Source: Amia ocellicauda (Eukaryota; Chordata; Actinopteri; Amiiformes; Amiidae). From it: DNA of 64,000 nt. Every line of letters starts with the position of its first letter. Position 1 is the first letter of the stretch. The notes beneath the pieces are model-generated. The model did no database searches. It was not told the DNA's origin and saw only the letters and a program-made list of their open reading frames with translations. The stretch spans positions 16,021,501-16,085,500 of the forward strand of contig NC_089867.1 of the NCBI RefSeq assembly GCF_036373705.1, given 5' to 3'. This document shows positions 44,283-63,149 of this stretch, piece by piece. The translations under genes and the position numbers were made by a program.

Positions 44283-46599
44283 TCTGGTGACAGAGAAAGA
44301 GGGCAGAAGACGATTTCAAAAGTCAGTGACTCAACCCACTCCTCCAATTAAAGGGCTGAGTTTAGACGGGTCACTATAATGTGACTAGGATTTCAATCTT
44401 ATTCTTACCATTTTCCAAACATATTCAAATTTAAATCCAGAAATAGTGCCTGCAGCTCTTGGCTTGGCTTGGCTTGGGCAGATCTGCATGCTAAACATTT
44501 TTCTTCAACACACCTATGATGCTGTCTGTGACACGCCACTGGTTTTAAAGTTATCATTGGTATTATTACTAGACACTCAAAATGTTATTTGAAGAATTTC
44601 CTAAACATTAAAACAAAATATACTCCAGAGTATATAATTGGCTCTGTTCTTGAGATTGGCTTTGGATGGTGTGACAGACTTAAAACAGGATCCATGAAGT
44701 GGATATTTCTAATGTTAAACAGACACGTGTGCTTAATGTTCAATTAATACTGAAACAGAGATCCTGAAATAGGAGGAAGGCCAAATCTTCTCAATCCATT
44801 TTATTGACTGTAACTAACTAACAGAGGTGACTTCTGAACAAGCTGAACTAATTTATTTACACTTTTGTTGTCTAGATGATTAGCATATTTGTGATCAGTC
44901 TCATCACCTTTCAGATTCAGAGCTTTGTTTAGCATGGGTGGTTACAAGTAAGATGGACTGTAATTTATTTAACCTGACAGATCAAACATGAAAACATGAA
45001 TTGATTCAGTAAAAGTGAATTATACAAATAATTCATGTATATCAATGGGATTTCTGTTGATATAAGGGTGCATTAAACTGACTCAGGTAATTACAGAACT
45101 TAGCCTTACATCTGTTACTTGCAAAGTTGAGATTACGTCACTTTACACTACAAACATAAAGCCCAAACGCTTCATTTTATGCTGGAGTTCAGTTGCTAAA
45201 TTTGCTGTGTTAAAGTCAACACGGGTTTGAAATTTGGCTGAACAAATTCAGTGATTTACATCCTGTCCTGTGAAGGAAATATTGATTAGATACGTGTAGC
45301 TGAAGACAATAATAAATAATCTTTAATAATCCTAACAGGATTTTACATAATTGGAATACATAGAAAATAATGTATTTGATTGACATAAAACAATAACACA
45401 GCCACTCTATATAATTAACAATTTGATCTGTTCCGTACCTGCACGTGACTGTGGCATATAGACATGGAGAAGAGGGATGTGAAAACCATTGAGACTGACA
45501 TGGTAATTTCAACATACAAACAGCAGCAAAACTGTGGGCCATAAAAACACAGCAAAAAATAATTAATTTATGGGATTAATATTAACACTTTGCATGCTGG
45601 TTCTGAGAAAATGCACGGCCACAAGATTGCACTGCACCCAAAGGTCCTGATTATACTATTTTCAATTGCTCCTATTTTCGGTGAAATATCTTCTACTGAC
45701 TTTTCTGCTATTAAAATACAGAACTTTCCTGTCCCTCTTCAGTTTTACAGTGTTTTGACTGTTGCCAGAAATGAGGTGTTACACTGCACTGAAGATTGCT
45801 CTTGTAAATAGGCCATGTTGGTTTAATGGTGGTTGTGTGCATCGTCTGATCCCCAGCATTCCTTCAGCTGAGCCATTTAAATGTCATTCAGCTCTGATCT
45901 GGAATTCAGAGGAGATTGTGCTTGTTATGTTATTTTCAGAACAGACAATGTGCTCTATGTTCTTATCCAAAATTATATATTAGTAGAACTATGTGCTTAA
46001 TGACATTTTTGTTTTTCATATCTATTTCATTGTTATTTTTTTCAGTAACGTCCTATAGATTATTCAATAATAGTGGATTAAAATAAATGGATTGTTCTTG
46101 AAAATATTCTATTCATTAATACTGTTGTACTATTATTCAATTACATTTAAAGATGCAAACATATCCCAAACCCTTTTAGCTGGCCTAAAAACCTCTGATT
46201 GCACTGGCTGACAAAGCAGGCAATGCTTTACAATAGAAGCAACTGTCCATTGTCCATACCACTGAGTATGTGGAAATAAATATGTATTAGTGCTTAATCT
46301 GATAGGACATGTACTTCTTGAGTAGACATGGATATATACTATGCATGCAGTTATTTTAACAAATCTAAAAGCATATACTGTATACTATAGCATACTTTTG
46401 CATTTTTTTTATAAATGAAATTGCTATAGAGTTTTGTTATGTTTTTTTGTGGGGGGGAGGGTGTCATGAGGTTGAAGAATAAGAGAAACTGAGTATATAA
46501 TGGGTGCTGAAAATAGATTTTCTGGGCTGCTCAATTATTTTAATGTTTACTTTGTTTAAAGGCTGGGACACATATTTGTTTTTTGTAGTATAAGACAGC

Positions 46600-47011
46600 T
46601 AATTAACTAATTAGTGAACCAATGGAATGGAGACGCATTGTGTGAAATGTTCATCACCCATGTGAACAATTCCTATAAAAACACCGCAGAGGGGAACTAT
46701 CCCAGTCCCGCCTAGTCGGTTTAGTGTGTTAGTAGCAGTGTATAAGTAAAATATCTGTGATTTTCCTGTTCCATTCTATCATTTTAGTAATTTTAAAACT
46801 TATAATTGTAACCTACATTGTAATCGTGACTCCTGTCAATAACCCAAAGGAAAACTCTTTGGTGTTTCAGGAAGTGACGTTTCAGCAGAAAAGTCTACTT
46901 CTTCAAGAGCAAGGGATTGTCTTACCCCTGCAGCTGGGGCTAGTTCAGTGGCACAGCGAGCATATGGCTCTGTGTTCACTGGGACACTTTGAGATTGAAA
47001 GTAGCCTTTAA
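46600..47011 (+). other. Promoter-like segment followed by a short open frame, unassigned
   Basis: CCAATGG (46619) is followed by CCTATAAAAACACCGCAG at about 46671, as in a CCAAT/TATA core promoter. Donor- and acceptor-like sites and a short frame (46757-47011, ending LGHFEIESSL) follow. The encoded sequence matches nothing I recognise. It could be a decayed gene, a noncoding RNA start or part of a repeat. Confidence 0.25.
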
Positions 47012-47383
47012 AAGAGATTAACATTTTAATCTGGCATTATTTACACCATTAACAAGTGGAGTCCCACTGCACTGCAATAAACACATCAAATAAAGGCTCA
47101 TAATACATCCATATGTGTCTCGTTTGCCGTTACTAATATGACAAAGTTCCTGTTTATCTTGGGTTAATGAAAAATACATTTTAATAATGCTGAATGTAAT
47201 ATTTAATGAATTAATTGTGCCTGATCTGGCCACTGCACACATTAGGAATGTAATACTGCACTGTATTTGACTTGTTTTGTTAGGACCTACATGCCTATTG
47301 TATATTGGTGTATATTGTATTTTGCATTTATTGTAATTTACTGTATTATGCAAATCTTTTGAGAAGTGTATTTTGTGACAACA

Positions 47384-47415
47384 GCAGGTCGCCCTGGCTA
47401 ATGGCGTCTGCAAAA
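47384..47415 (+). repeat. Fish LINE/SINE-like 3' tail
   Basis: GGTCGCCCTGGCTAATGGCG followed by TCTGCAAAATAAAG resembles the tail shared by many fish retroposons (GTCGC, CTGG, taa, GGCGTCTGC, AATAAA). Only the tail is recognisable; the body upstream is not assigned. Confidence 0.45.
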
Positions 47416-48802
47416 TAAAGAAACAAAGGCAAGTTCTCTCCTCATCACATAAGTAGAGTTGTACCAGTGATAGTGAACCACAGATTGCTGTTGGATGGGC
47501 TATGAAATTAAGCACCAAAACAAAGCTCAAGATATATGTGTGTGTGTGTTGTGTGTGTTTTTGAGGGAGTCAGTTCTGAAAAGCATTGGATAGAATGTTT
47601 CTCCATTTTATTAAAACATTTGAAATCCCCAAAATGCTATACATACATACATACATCATGTTTTTAACACATATTATAGGTATATATTGTAAGTACTGTG
47701 TTACAAAATATTATTTATAAGTACTTTAAATAACCTTCAAGTATCTTTTACTGCTACAGGCTGATCTCTCATTTGGCGGCATTGGTCTTATACTAAGGAT
47801 TCCTCATGTAAAAAAATATGGTAAAGTGCTCAATTCCTGTAACAGTCCAAAACACTCTAAATCAAATTTAAACAGATGTAATCTAACATGAAGCTGCTTT
47901 ACATTCATTTAAGAACAAAACAGGATTTAAAACTACCAATGTTGAAGTTATCCCCCTTTTATGACCTTGCTTTGTGAGCAATACAATCTTCATATTATGG
48001 GCAAACAACTCTCACAGTGCAATTCCTTTTAGATCTTAATAAAAACTGGCATATAAAAAGCTTTTTACAGTGAATACTGTTGCACAATTTCCACAAAAGA
48101 TGAAAACATTCCTGGTGGAAAAGATCCAAGGTGTATTTTGAAAATGTTGTCCTGTGAGTTTTGTTTAATTTGACAGATCAGCCCGTTTCAACAAAGAATA
48201 ATTGTATTGTGTTACAAACAATAAAAATGTAAAATGATTTAAATGGAAAAGGATAGGTTTTGTTTATCAACACATTCAATAATACATGCTCTTTATAACC
48301 AATTCTGAAAGCTAAAATATGTTGAAATTGATATATGGCAACTGGTTACCTTTAAACAACAAAATGGAACATCCAATCAATTTTTGCAACTGCTTATTAA
48401 GATATAGCCTTAATGATGTCATCCTATAAACATTAAAAGGTAAAAAATATATTATTTAATTTAGTATTGAATGCTTTAATTTCTGTTTCATCCTATTCCA
48501 TTTGTGACCCCAGTCGAACCTGAACTCGAACTCCATACAGGTAACAAATGAAACGCATACCAAGGAATGTCATTAACAATGCAATCCTGAGAAAGATTTC
48601 TAAACATTCATTCCATCTCTGAATATCAGATCGAAAGAAAACAGTGAAGAGATTTTGTGTGATGTACAGAGTGAGACTGTTTTGTTTGTTAAATATAAAA
48701 ATCTTTCCTTAAACAAATTAGTTGCTCCTGTGGGGCTTTGAGGAAGACCGGCTGGTTCAATACTGTAAATCAAAGCACATTTGTGATGGCAAACATTTAA
48801 AG

Positions 48803-49122
48803 CAGAGGTTCCCAAACCTCTTGGCTTTTCCCGCACCTCCCATTTGAGTCACAGCTCATGTTTGTTAAGTGTTGGAGACATCTCCAACAGCACTTTGATG
48901 TCTGGTGATAATTTGGACACACTCTCAAAAGAACAATAGTCTAGTAATAATTGTTTTCTGCTTTTTCTTGGCCTCTGGTCATGGAGGCCATGCTGCTTTA
49001 CTTGCTGAACCGTTTGTTGAAGGAAAAGCTGCGCTCAGGGTCCTGTCCTTGGACAGGTCAAGGAGTCCTGTAGATCAGATTTTTCACCCCTTCATCTTTT
49101 TACCACAGTTTGGGAACCGCTG
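48803..49122. mobile_element. hAT-like MITE (320 bp)
   Basis: Ends are inverted: CAGAGGTTCCCAAAC at 48803 and the complement of CAGCGGTTCCCAAAC ending at 49122. Flanking octamers ATTTAAAG and ATCTAAAT could be a decayed 8-bp target duplication, as hAT elements make. There is no transposase; the internal open frame is not recognisable. Confidence 0.65.
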
Positions 49123-50050
49123 ATCTAAATGATTGCACATATGTTTTAATCGCACTGTTTCTGTGCAATAACCCAACCGATTCCTTATTGACTATGAGTA
49201 GTAAAGAGACTCTCTACGACCTCACACCTTTTCCAAATCACACCCTACCCTGACGGTAATAAGGCTGCACCTGTTTTATTGGCAAAACTGATATTCAGAT
49301 TACTGCAGAGACTAAGCATTTGGCATCTTCAGAGCCTTTAACAAAACCAAAAGTCTGAAATTTATAACAAGACAGTGGAAAACTGCTATTTTCTATATTA
49401 TATTAGTGGTAGAATTACATGTAATGTCCTGTTGTAGTTATACTTCATGAGAGAATTACAATTTAATATATTAAGATATATTGAAATTGAAAAGGACGTT
49501 TCTAGAACATTTTGGAAGAAAAAAACAAACCGGAAACTAAATAGACAAAAAAAATGAAGCTTGAATGAGTGTGAATTTAGCAAAAATGGTTAATACATAT
49601 CTAAAACTGACATTGTACATTACCATTGCATGACACATCTAGCAAGTAATCAATTGCTAGTATTCAAGCTGGAACTGCAAAGTTAATATTTAATATTGAA
49701 AAGGGTTTTCATTTGGTTTCCAAATTAAAATTCCAGATATAACTAAACATTCTAGCCACCACTAAGTTTTTTTGTTTCCATAACTGGGGCACACAGTAGG
49801 ATTTTGAATGCTAATAATTTGTCTATTAAATTAAGTATGTATAACCACATTTAATATACAGGTGAATTTACATCAGTACCTGAACCATAACTGAACCAAG
49901 GCCTCTGTTGTCGGCTTAATATTTCTGATCTGAAGTGTGGGATGAAGGATTAATGCTATGTCACCGTTGTATTTTACCTTCAGGATGGTTATGCACACAA
50001 AATCCATTACATCATTGGCAATATCTTTGGTATTATGAACATTCAGTCCC

Positions 50051-51670
50051 TTAGGCAGGATCACCTGTCGTCCCCGTCTTATTCTGTGCACCAATAACAT
50101 GGGAGTTAAACTGAACAATTATGATGGTGATGTCATCTCTGTACATACGCGCCAGCTCCTCTGGCAAGCTCAGCATTTTGGAGAGACGTTCATGGTCCAC
50201 TGAGCCAAACTCATTATTCCCTACTGCGTGCCTTAAGAGATGAGTCGCTGCGTTCTGATCCTCAAAGACGGAGGATACCCGTGCCCTTCGCTCCATGAGC
50301 AAGCCCTGCATCTGCCCAAGTGTCACCTTGTAGCCTCCCACAGTGATGGGCTGCTGGAGGTGAACCCCAGTGAGATATTCACCTACGATCCTCACCACTT
50401 CTTGCCGGTGTAAGGTCTCCCACAGTCCATCGGTCCCCAACACCAGGAACCTGTCCTGGGGCCTTAGCTTGTGATGGATGATTTCAGGCTCGGCAGTGAG
50501 GTACGGGGGAGTGTGGTAGTTTGGTGGGATGAACTTGGTGTGCTCATTATCGTTAAGCTGATCGGGCCCAGACTCGAGCACTCGCTTCTGAAGCTCAATG
50601 CTCCACTTGAATTTCACGTCTCCGAAGGCTCTGAAGGGCATCAGTAGACCAAGCAGGCGGTCCTGTTTGACGACCGTCTTCTCCTCGTTCTTGGGATGCT
50701 CAGATCGAATGCGCTGGATCTCGCTCTCGTTCTGTGCATTGTGGTCATTTGATAAGGTGAGTGCTGACCACGACCCATCTTCCTCCTGCACCCCAAGCAC
50801 AGCCCGGCCATCTCCAGTGTTGGCCACGTGCAGATCGTTGCCATCAACGTGGGCGACACAGGCCGTGGCTCCCGAGAAGGCCACACGGAGGACCCAATAA
50901 TTGAGGAATGAGTTAGTATCTCCCACTTGAGCTTCCAATGAAAGATCATTATCTAGTCTTTTGAAGGAGTTGATCAAAGCTTCTTTAATGTCAGGGTTCT
51001 CTCCACTGTTTAAATCAATTAGTTCCTGCCAATACGTTCTCAGGCTGTTGAAATATAATCTGGAAGCTTCCTTGCTGAAGTAATCATTGGGATGCTTGTG
51101 CCACTGCAAGATGGGTAACACAGCCCGCCCGCTCTCCATAGCATTTTCGATTTCCAGCAATGTCTCGTGAGGAAGCAGAGAGACTGCAATATAGTAGAAC
51201 AGCCTCTCACTCAATGCCTGGGCACAAGCACAGCCAGCATGCCCATCAAACACCCCCAAGAGCATCCCCCTTGTCTGCAGGCAAGTGGCAACACTCCTCC
51301 GATCCTCGATTGGCGCATTGGCTGGCAGCTGGTTGCTGTCAAAGCCGAGCACAGAGCTCACATTCTTCCCATCGAACTCTGGGACTTTAAAGCTGTACTC
51401 GTTGGCCTTCAGGATGCTGTTCACTTGAGGGGGGGTCAGGTTGTAGCATCTCTCTGAAGAAGATCTATAGCTGCGTGACTGAATGCCCCACTGGCTTGAT
51501 CCTAAAGCTGCTGCACGGGTCGTTTTCCCTTGCACGAGCTTTACACTGTTCGAGGAGTGCGGCAGTGACTGACGGCATCGGTGCTGAACGGGGCACTGAA
51601 AGGCCGAGCAGCATATCCTTCTGATCTCCCCGCTGCGAAGCACTGCAAATAGCTGGGAGGTCACCGGCAT
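50051..51670 (-). CDS. pdp1: Pyruvate dehydrogenase phosphatase catalytic subunit 1
   Basis: PDP1 removes phosphate from the E1 alpha subunit of mitochondrial pyruvate dehydrogenase and so activates the complex; it is a Mg/Mn PPM-family enzyme stimulated by Ca. One uninterrupted coding exon gives 539 residues (human 537). The first 70 or so residues are basic and variable, as for a mitochondrial presequence (MPVTSQLFAVLRSGEIRRIC). From LTPPQVNSILKANEYSFKVP the match to human is near-identical. PPM metal motifs are visible: APIEDRRS, GVFDGHAG, GTDGLWE and DDITIIIVQFNSHV. An acceptor-like TATAG lies at 51722-51726 on the minus strand, so a noncoding first exon upstream is expected, probably near 52900-53100. 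Only the start in this exon is visible. It is convergent with KIFC2 and in tandem with TMEM67. Confidence 0.97.
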   Translation of the reverse strand: MPVTSQLFAVLRSGEIRRICCSAFQCPVQHRCRQSLPHSSNSVKLVQGKTTRAAALGSSQWGIQSRSYRSSSERCYNLTPPQVNSILKANEYSFKVPEFDGKNVSSVLGFDSNQLPANAPIEDRRSVATCLQTRGMLLGVFDGHAGCACAQALSERLFYYIAVSLLPHETLLEIENAMESGRAVLPILQWHKHPNDYFSKEASRLYFNSLRTYWQELIDLNSGENPDIKEALINSFKRLDNDLSLEAQVGDTNSFLNYWVLRVAFSGATACVAHVDGNDLHVANTGDGRAVLGVQEEDGSWSALTLSNDHNAQNESEIQRIRSEHPKNEEKTVVKQDRLLGLLMPFRAFGDVKFKWSIELQKRVLESGPDQLNDNEHTKFIPPNYHTPPYLTAEPEIIHHKLRPQDRFLVLGTDGLWETLHRQEVVRIVGEYLTGVHLQQPITVGGYKVTLGQMQGLLMERRARVSSVFEDQNAATHLLRHAVGNNEFGSVDHERLSKMLSLPEELARMYRDDITIIIVQFNSHVIGAQNKTGTTGDPA

Positions 51671-53300
51671 GGTAGTAAACTGCCGAGCTTCTCAGGTTCT
51701 TATGATATATGTTCAATAATCCTATAACAGAAAATTGAGATGTATTTAGTATCGTGAATGTCATTTTTACAAAATTATCAAACAAAATCATTTAAAATGC
51801 AGCTAAACTTTATAATTAAAATCGACTGTCACTGGATGAAGATCACTGCTATTCATTAATCCCAGTGTTAACATTAAGGAGCTGAAGGTTTACAATTGAC
51901 TAGGTTAAAATCATAAAATTGCATAAAACCAAACAATCTGACAACTTTTGCATTTGTTTTAATTTGACATGCTAAAATAACCCTATAGGAGACTTAACAT
52001 TACATTTAATCCACCTTTCTTTACCAGTAATGGAGGAAGTTAGGACCAAGCAAAAGGCTGGGCGGAGGTCCTGCATGTATAAAGTGTATCTCATGAGTGG
52101 GAGCTCACTCTGCACTAAAATGTCCAGTTAGTCAACATTTCTTCACAGACGAACCTTTAATATAAATCAGAGTATCAAGTGATTTCTTTCGTATAGTATC
52201 TCACACCTATTTCTGGCTGGCCATAAGAAGCCTAGTCAAGAGAGGTGGTTTAAAAATACATGTGCTTGTTAAGTGTCTGTTTTGGCAGCTACTCCGGCTC
52301 TGACATTTACTGTTGAAAGGCATCGCACAAGACCCTGCTGACCTAAATACTTCAAACTAGGAGTATGTTTGCATTTTATCAAGATGGTTATGCTTTGCAT
52401 TAAAACCAAACAATTAAGCATTGTCCTGCACTCTGTGGTTAAAACTAAAAGAGCACCACCTCCGCCATGAATAATCCTAATCTTTAATCACACTGCTAGT
52501 GCAAGAATGTAAATAGTGCCGAAACACTATGTGACAGACTTGCAGAATAAACACACAGCTCTGCAAATATACCCGTCATGGATCAAACACAACACGTCAT
52601 ATATAGACCTTTATTTGTTTAGAGATGCTAATTATTGTATTAACCAAAATAAAACGTCAACCCCCTTCAAAAAAGGGGAGCGGCATCATCCATCCCTTAA
52701 GGTCGTGCGTGTAAACACACAGTTGCCATATTGGTTTGCTACATATAGCCCATGTCACGCCTAAGCTATGCAATGCAGCCGAACAACAGGGCAACTTTGT
52801 GCAAACCTACCTTTTTGTTTAGCGAATTAAATAAAACAGAACACGCATCACATATTGCTGCTGCACAATCGTCCCGCAAACCCCAGCGAACGGGTGTGTT
52901 ATTAAATCCCCAAAGTTGAGCTCAAAGAGGCACGGAGAGATCAGGACGCGATGCGCACGTCGTCTCACGCAACAATAGCTTCGTACATCACACTCACTAC
53001 CATCAACACTAACCTCACTTGTACTTCAGTGGATTCAGCGCCATAGAGGTTATTATTAAAGTGTCCAACACGACGCACACCCGCTGCCCAGCATCCCAGG
53101 CCTGCTCGGTCCGCAATGCCGGAGCTCCGATTGGCTCGTCCGGCCGGGCTAGGGGGCCGTACGTCGGTCTATACGAGCTGTGATTGGCTGGTCCGGCCGG
53201 GCTAGGGGGGCGTGTGCCAGTGGATACAAGCTCTGATTGGCTGGTCAGCCGTCATTAACCACTTGCATGCCGGAGTTGCCACCGAGAGATGCGGCGCGCC
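51671..53300 (-). promoter_or_regulatory. pdp1: PDP1 5' intron and presumed promoter region
   Basis: From the acceptor near 51721 the sequence is AT-rich intron up to about 52850. A CpG-richer block then spans about 52870-53300. It ends in a 53-bp repeat array with CCAAT boxes. The 5' exon is probably within 52900-53090 but its borders cannot be fixed from sequence alone. Confidence 0.5.
53123..53256 (-). repeat. 53-bp tandem repeat, about 2.5 copies, each with a CCAAT box
   Basis: GATTGGCT starts at 53129, 53182 and 53235, exactly 53 bp apart. The first two units share GTCCGGCCGGGCTAGGGGG; the third is truncated after GATTGGCTGGTC. On the minus strand, toward PDP1, each ATTGG reads CCAAT, the NF-Y site. 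Confidence 0.8.
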
Positions 53301-53693
53301 GGGTTAAAGTGAACATGATCTTCAGCTGTCAACTTTTGATGTCATGCTGCAACACAGTGAGAGAGAGAGAGATATTTGTATTGATTTTGTTAGTACTTAG
53401 ACTACATGCATGACAAGGAACATATTTTTATTGATTTGGTTTTAACAGTAGTGTTACACAAAATAAATACATGTAGTTTTGAGACAAAACCCAGATTCCG
53501 AAAATATAAGGGTGTATCTCATATTCATGTGGTTATGTTGTCTTATCTTATACTTTTAATAGGTTTTCATTTTAGTCACTAAAGATGTATTATTTGCGGT
53601 AGGTTTCTTGTAATAATAGAAGTAGAAGTAACAACAAAACATTATTATTATTAGTAGTAGTAGTATTATTATTATTATTATTATTATTAATAA

Positions 53694-53750
<57 letters not shown>

Positions 53751-55328
53751 AAGTTATCAAAAACCCCAAAAGCACAAAACATTCACTCCAGTTACTTTGC
53801 TTAGACTTCATACTATTTACCAGTGGATATTGTCTTTTATGACTTTTATAGTGCCACTAAAATATGCATGACCTCTCTTATCTTTTATATAGTGCAATAC
53901 AATTACTAAATACTACAATCTTTTTTTAAAGTAAATTGCATTAAAGATAAGATGTTATTCCTATTGAAAATATAATATGTATATTTGAGTGAATGAACGT
54001 ATATTTGCTTGTCAGTGTAAGGTAATGCATTAGGTTCATGCCATAGTCTGCAGTTTGTAACACAACTCTGCACTATTTAACTTATTAATTAATTACATTT
54101 AATTAAGAATGCTGTAATATTATCCGAGAGTTACCATGGACACAAGCATTAGTTACATGAATAAATAAACATACATGACATGCTGTTTGACAAGTTACTG
54201 TGTTGATTTTCATTTGGACCACTATGGTACTTTTTCAACCACAACTCCACAGTCCCATTGACGGGGAAGGACTATTTTGGGTCGGTTACAGAAGACTAGG
54301 CATGTTTTTTTGGGAGTGATGCCTGCTAGGAAAGGACCAGATTGGACTAGATTGATATTGTAAATAAGGCTAAAGCTGAGGCGAGTTCCAGTGAAAAACA
54401 GAGCCAGGGCCTCTCTTGCCATGTGTGCAGTGTTTAGTCCAAGAAAGATCAGCTTTGGGGAAGAATGGTAACAAGTAACCGCCACGGCGAGACTGATACT
54501 GACAGTGCCGAGTCAGGGCAGGAGAGTCCAGCTTTGGAGCTGTGCCCTGCCAGACTGCAGCTGTAGCTGTGGGGGAGACTGGCAGTGTGATAGGGAGAGA
54601 GAGTCAGGAGGACTGGGTTTTATTATTTAGTAGTGGTCTCAACCAATAAGAATTGTGTTAAGATAGACCAATAAAGGCAATATGTGGTGTAGTGCTAGGA
54701 GACGGGCAAATTGTCTGACCTAGGCCACACTACACCCTCTAAAGGATCCCAGTGAGGCTAGTGACCCCGCTACTGCGTATACAGGGTTGCACTCAAGTAT
54801 CACTCAAGTTAATCACATCAAAATACATTACAGAGGACAGTGTGTGTTACAAAAACAGAAAGATGATAACTAGGTTGGGATGAACTGCTGAGGAGACAAC
54901 ATGTTAATTAGGATATATATAAACGTGCATAAAACCGCAGTTTCATCAGTCGGACTCTTAGCAGGCTTGACCAGTCACTGTTCCAGCTCATCTTGCTTTT
55001 ACAGGCATGCAGTTCATGGTGTTCTGTTTCTATGAGGCCACATTCAATTTCTCTTAATGGTTAGCAAATTGGATTAACTTCACAGCTGGTCCTTCTACTG
55101 TCCTCTTAGTCAGTAATACCGAAAACAATATTTAATATATTCATACACCTTTATCTCTATAAGAAATAAAAACAGTAATTTAATAACGTTTTTTTTTTTA
55201 AACAGAATACATTTTATTAATTAATAATATAAAAATACAAAACAAAAACATATACAGTGGTGAATGCCTCAAAAATACTGAAAATTACAACTGTTGGTTA
55301 AGTTATTATTATTAATTTGTAGCAAAAA
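53301..55328. other. Intergenic region between PDP1 and TMEM67
   Basis: AT-rich DNA with a triplet microsatellite (53641-53748), otherwise without a recognisable gene. The TMEM67 3' UTR must lie in its right part. A sequence at 54900-54960 has a TATAAA-like motif (ATATATAAACGTGC) but no convincing frame after it. Confidence 0.5.
53641..53748. repeat. (TTA)n/(TAA)n mirror microsatellite
   Basis: A run of TTA/ATT triplets, interrupted by several TAG units, is followed at about 53690 by a run of TAA/ATA triplets. The two halves are complementary, so the block can fold on itself. Confidence 0.9.
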
Positions 55329-62841
<7,513 letters not shown>

Positions 62842-63149
62842 CTGTAAGGAATTAAATTAAAAAACAATGATTTTTCTGACTACACAAATCATCACATCAC
62901 GTGATGCCTTCTTATTAGGTACTTTGTATTGCACTGAACTGTATTGTGGCCCCGCAACTTATTTGTTATCGTTGCCTATACAGTGCATTGCATTATCTAC
63001 TGGTTTATGGATACTGATTTTTATACTCCATCTTGCTGTTTATTATACCCCTTCATTTGGTATCAATCCTTCAGATGAGAAGCAAAACCAATGCTGTGCA
63101 TCAAAACATTATTTGGAAATGGGAATACAATACTATACAGCATGATATA

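Larger units (their letters stand above)
44283..50050. other. Intergenic region between convergent KIFC2 and PDP1
   Basis: This is 5.8 kb of AT-rich DNA. It should hold the 3' UTRs of both genes; a minus-strand AATAAA at about 47607-47612 is a candidate PDP1 end. It also has a promoter-like segment at 46600-47011, a retroposon-like tail near 47384-47415, an (ATAC)n patch at about 47640-47655 and an hAT-like MITE at 48803-49122. No coding gene was recognised. Confidence 0.55.

Noticed and set aside
47018-47530. 170-codon minus-strand open frame
   Set aside because: No recognisable motif; it covers a region with a retroposon-like tail on the other strand.
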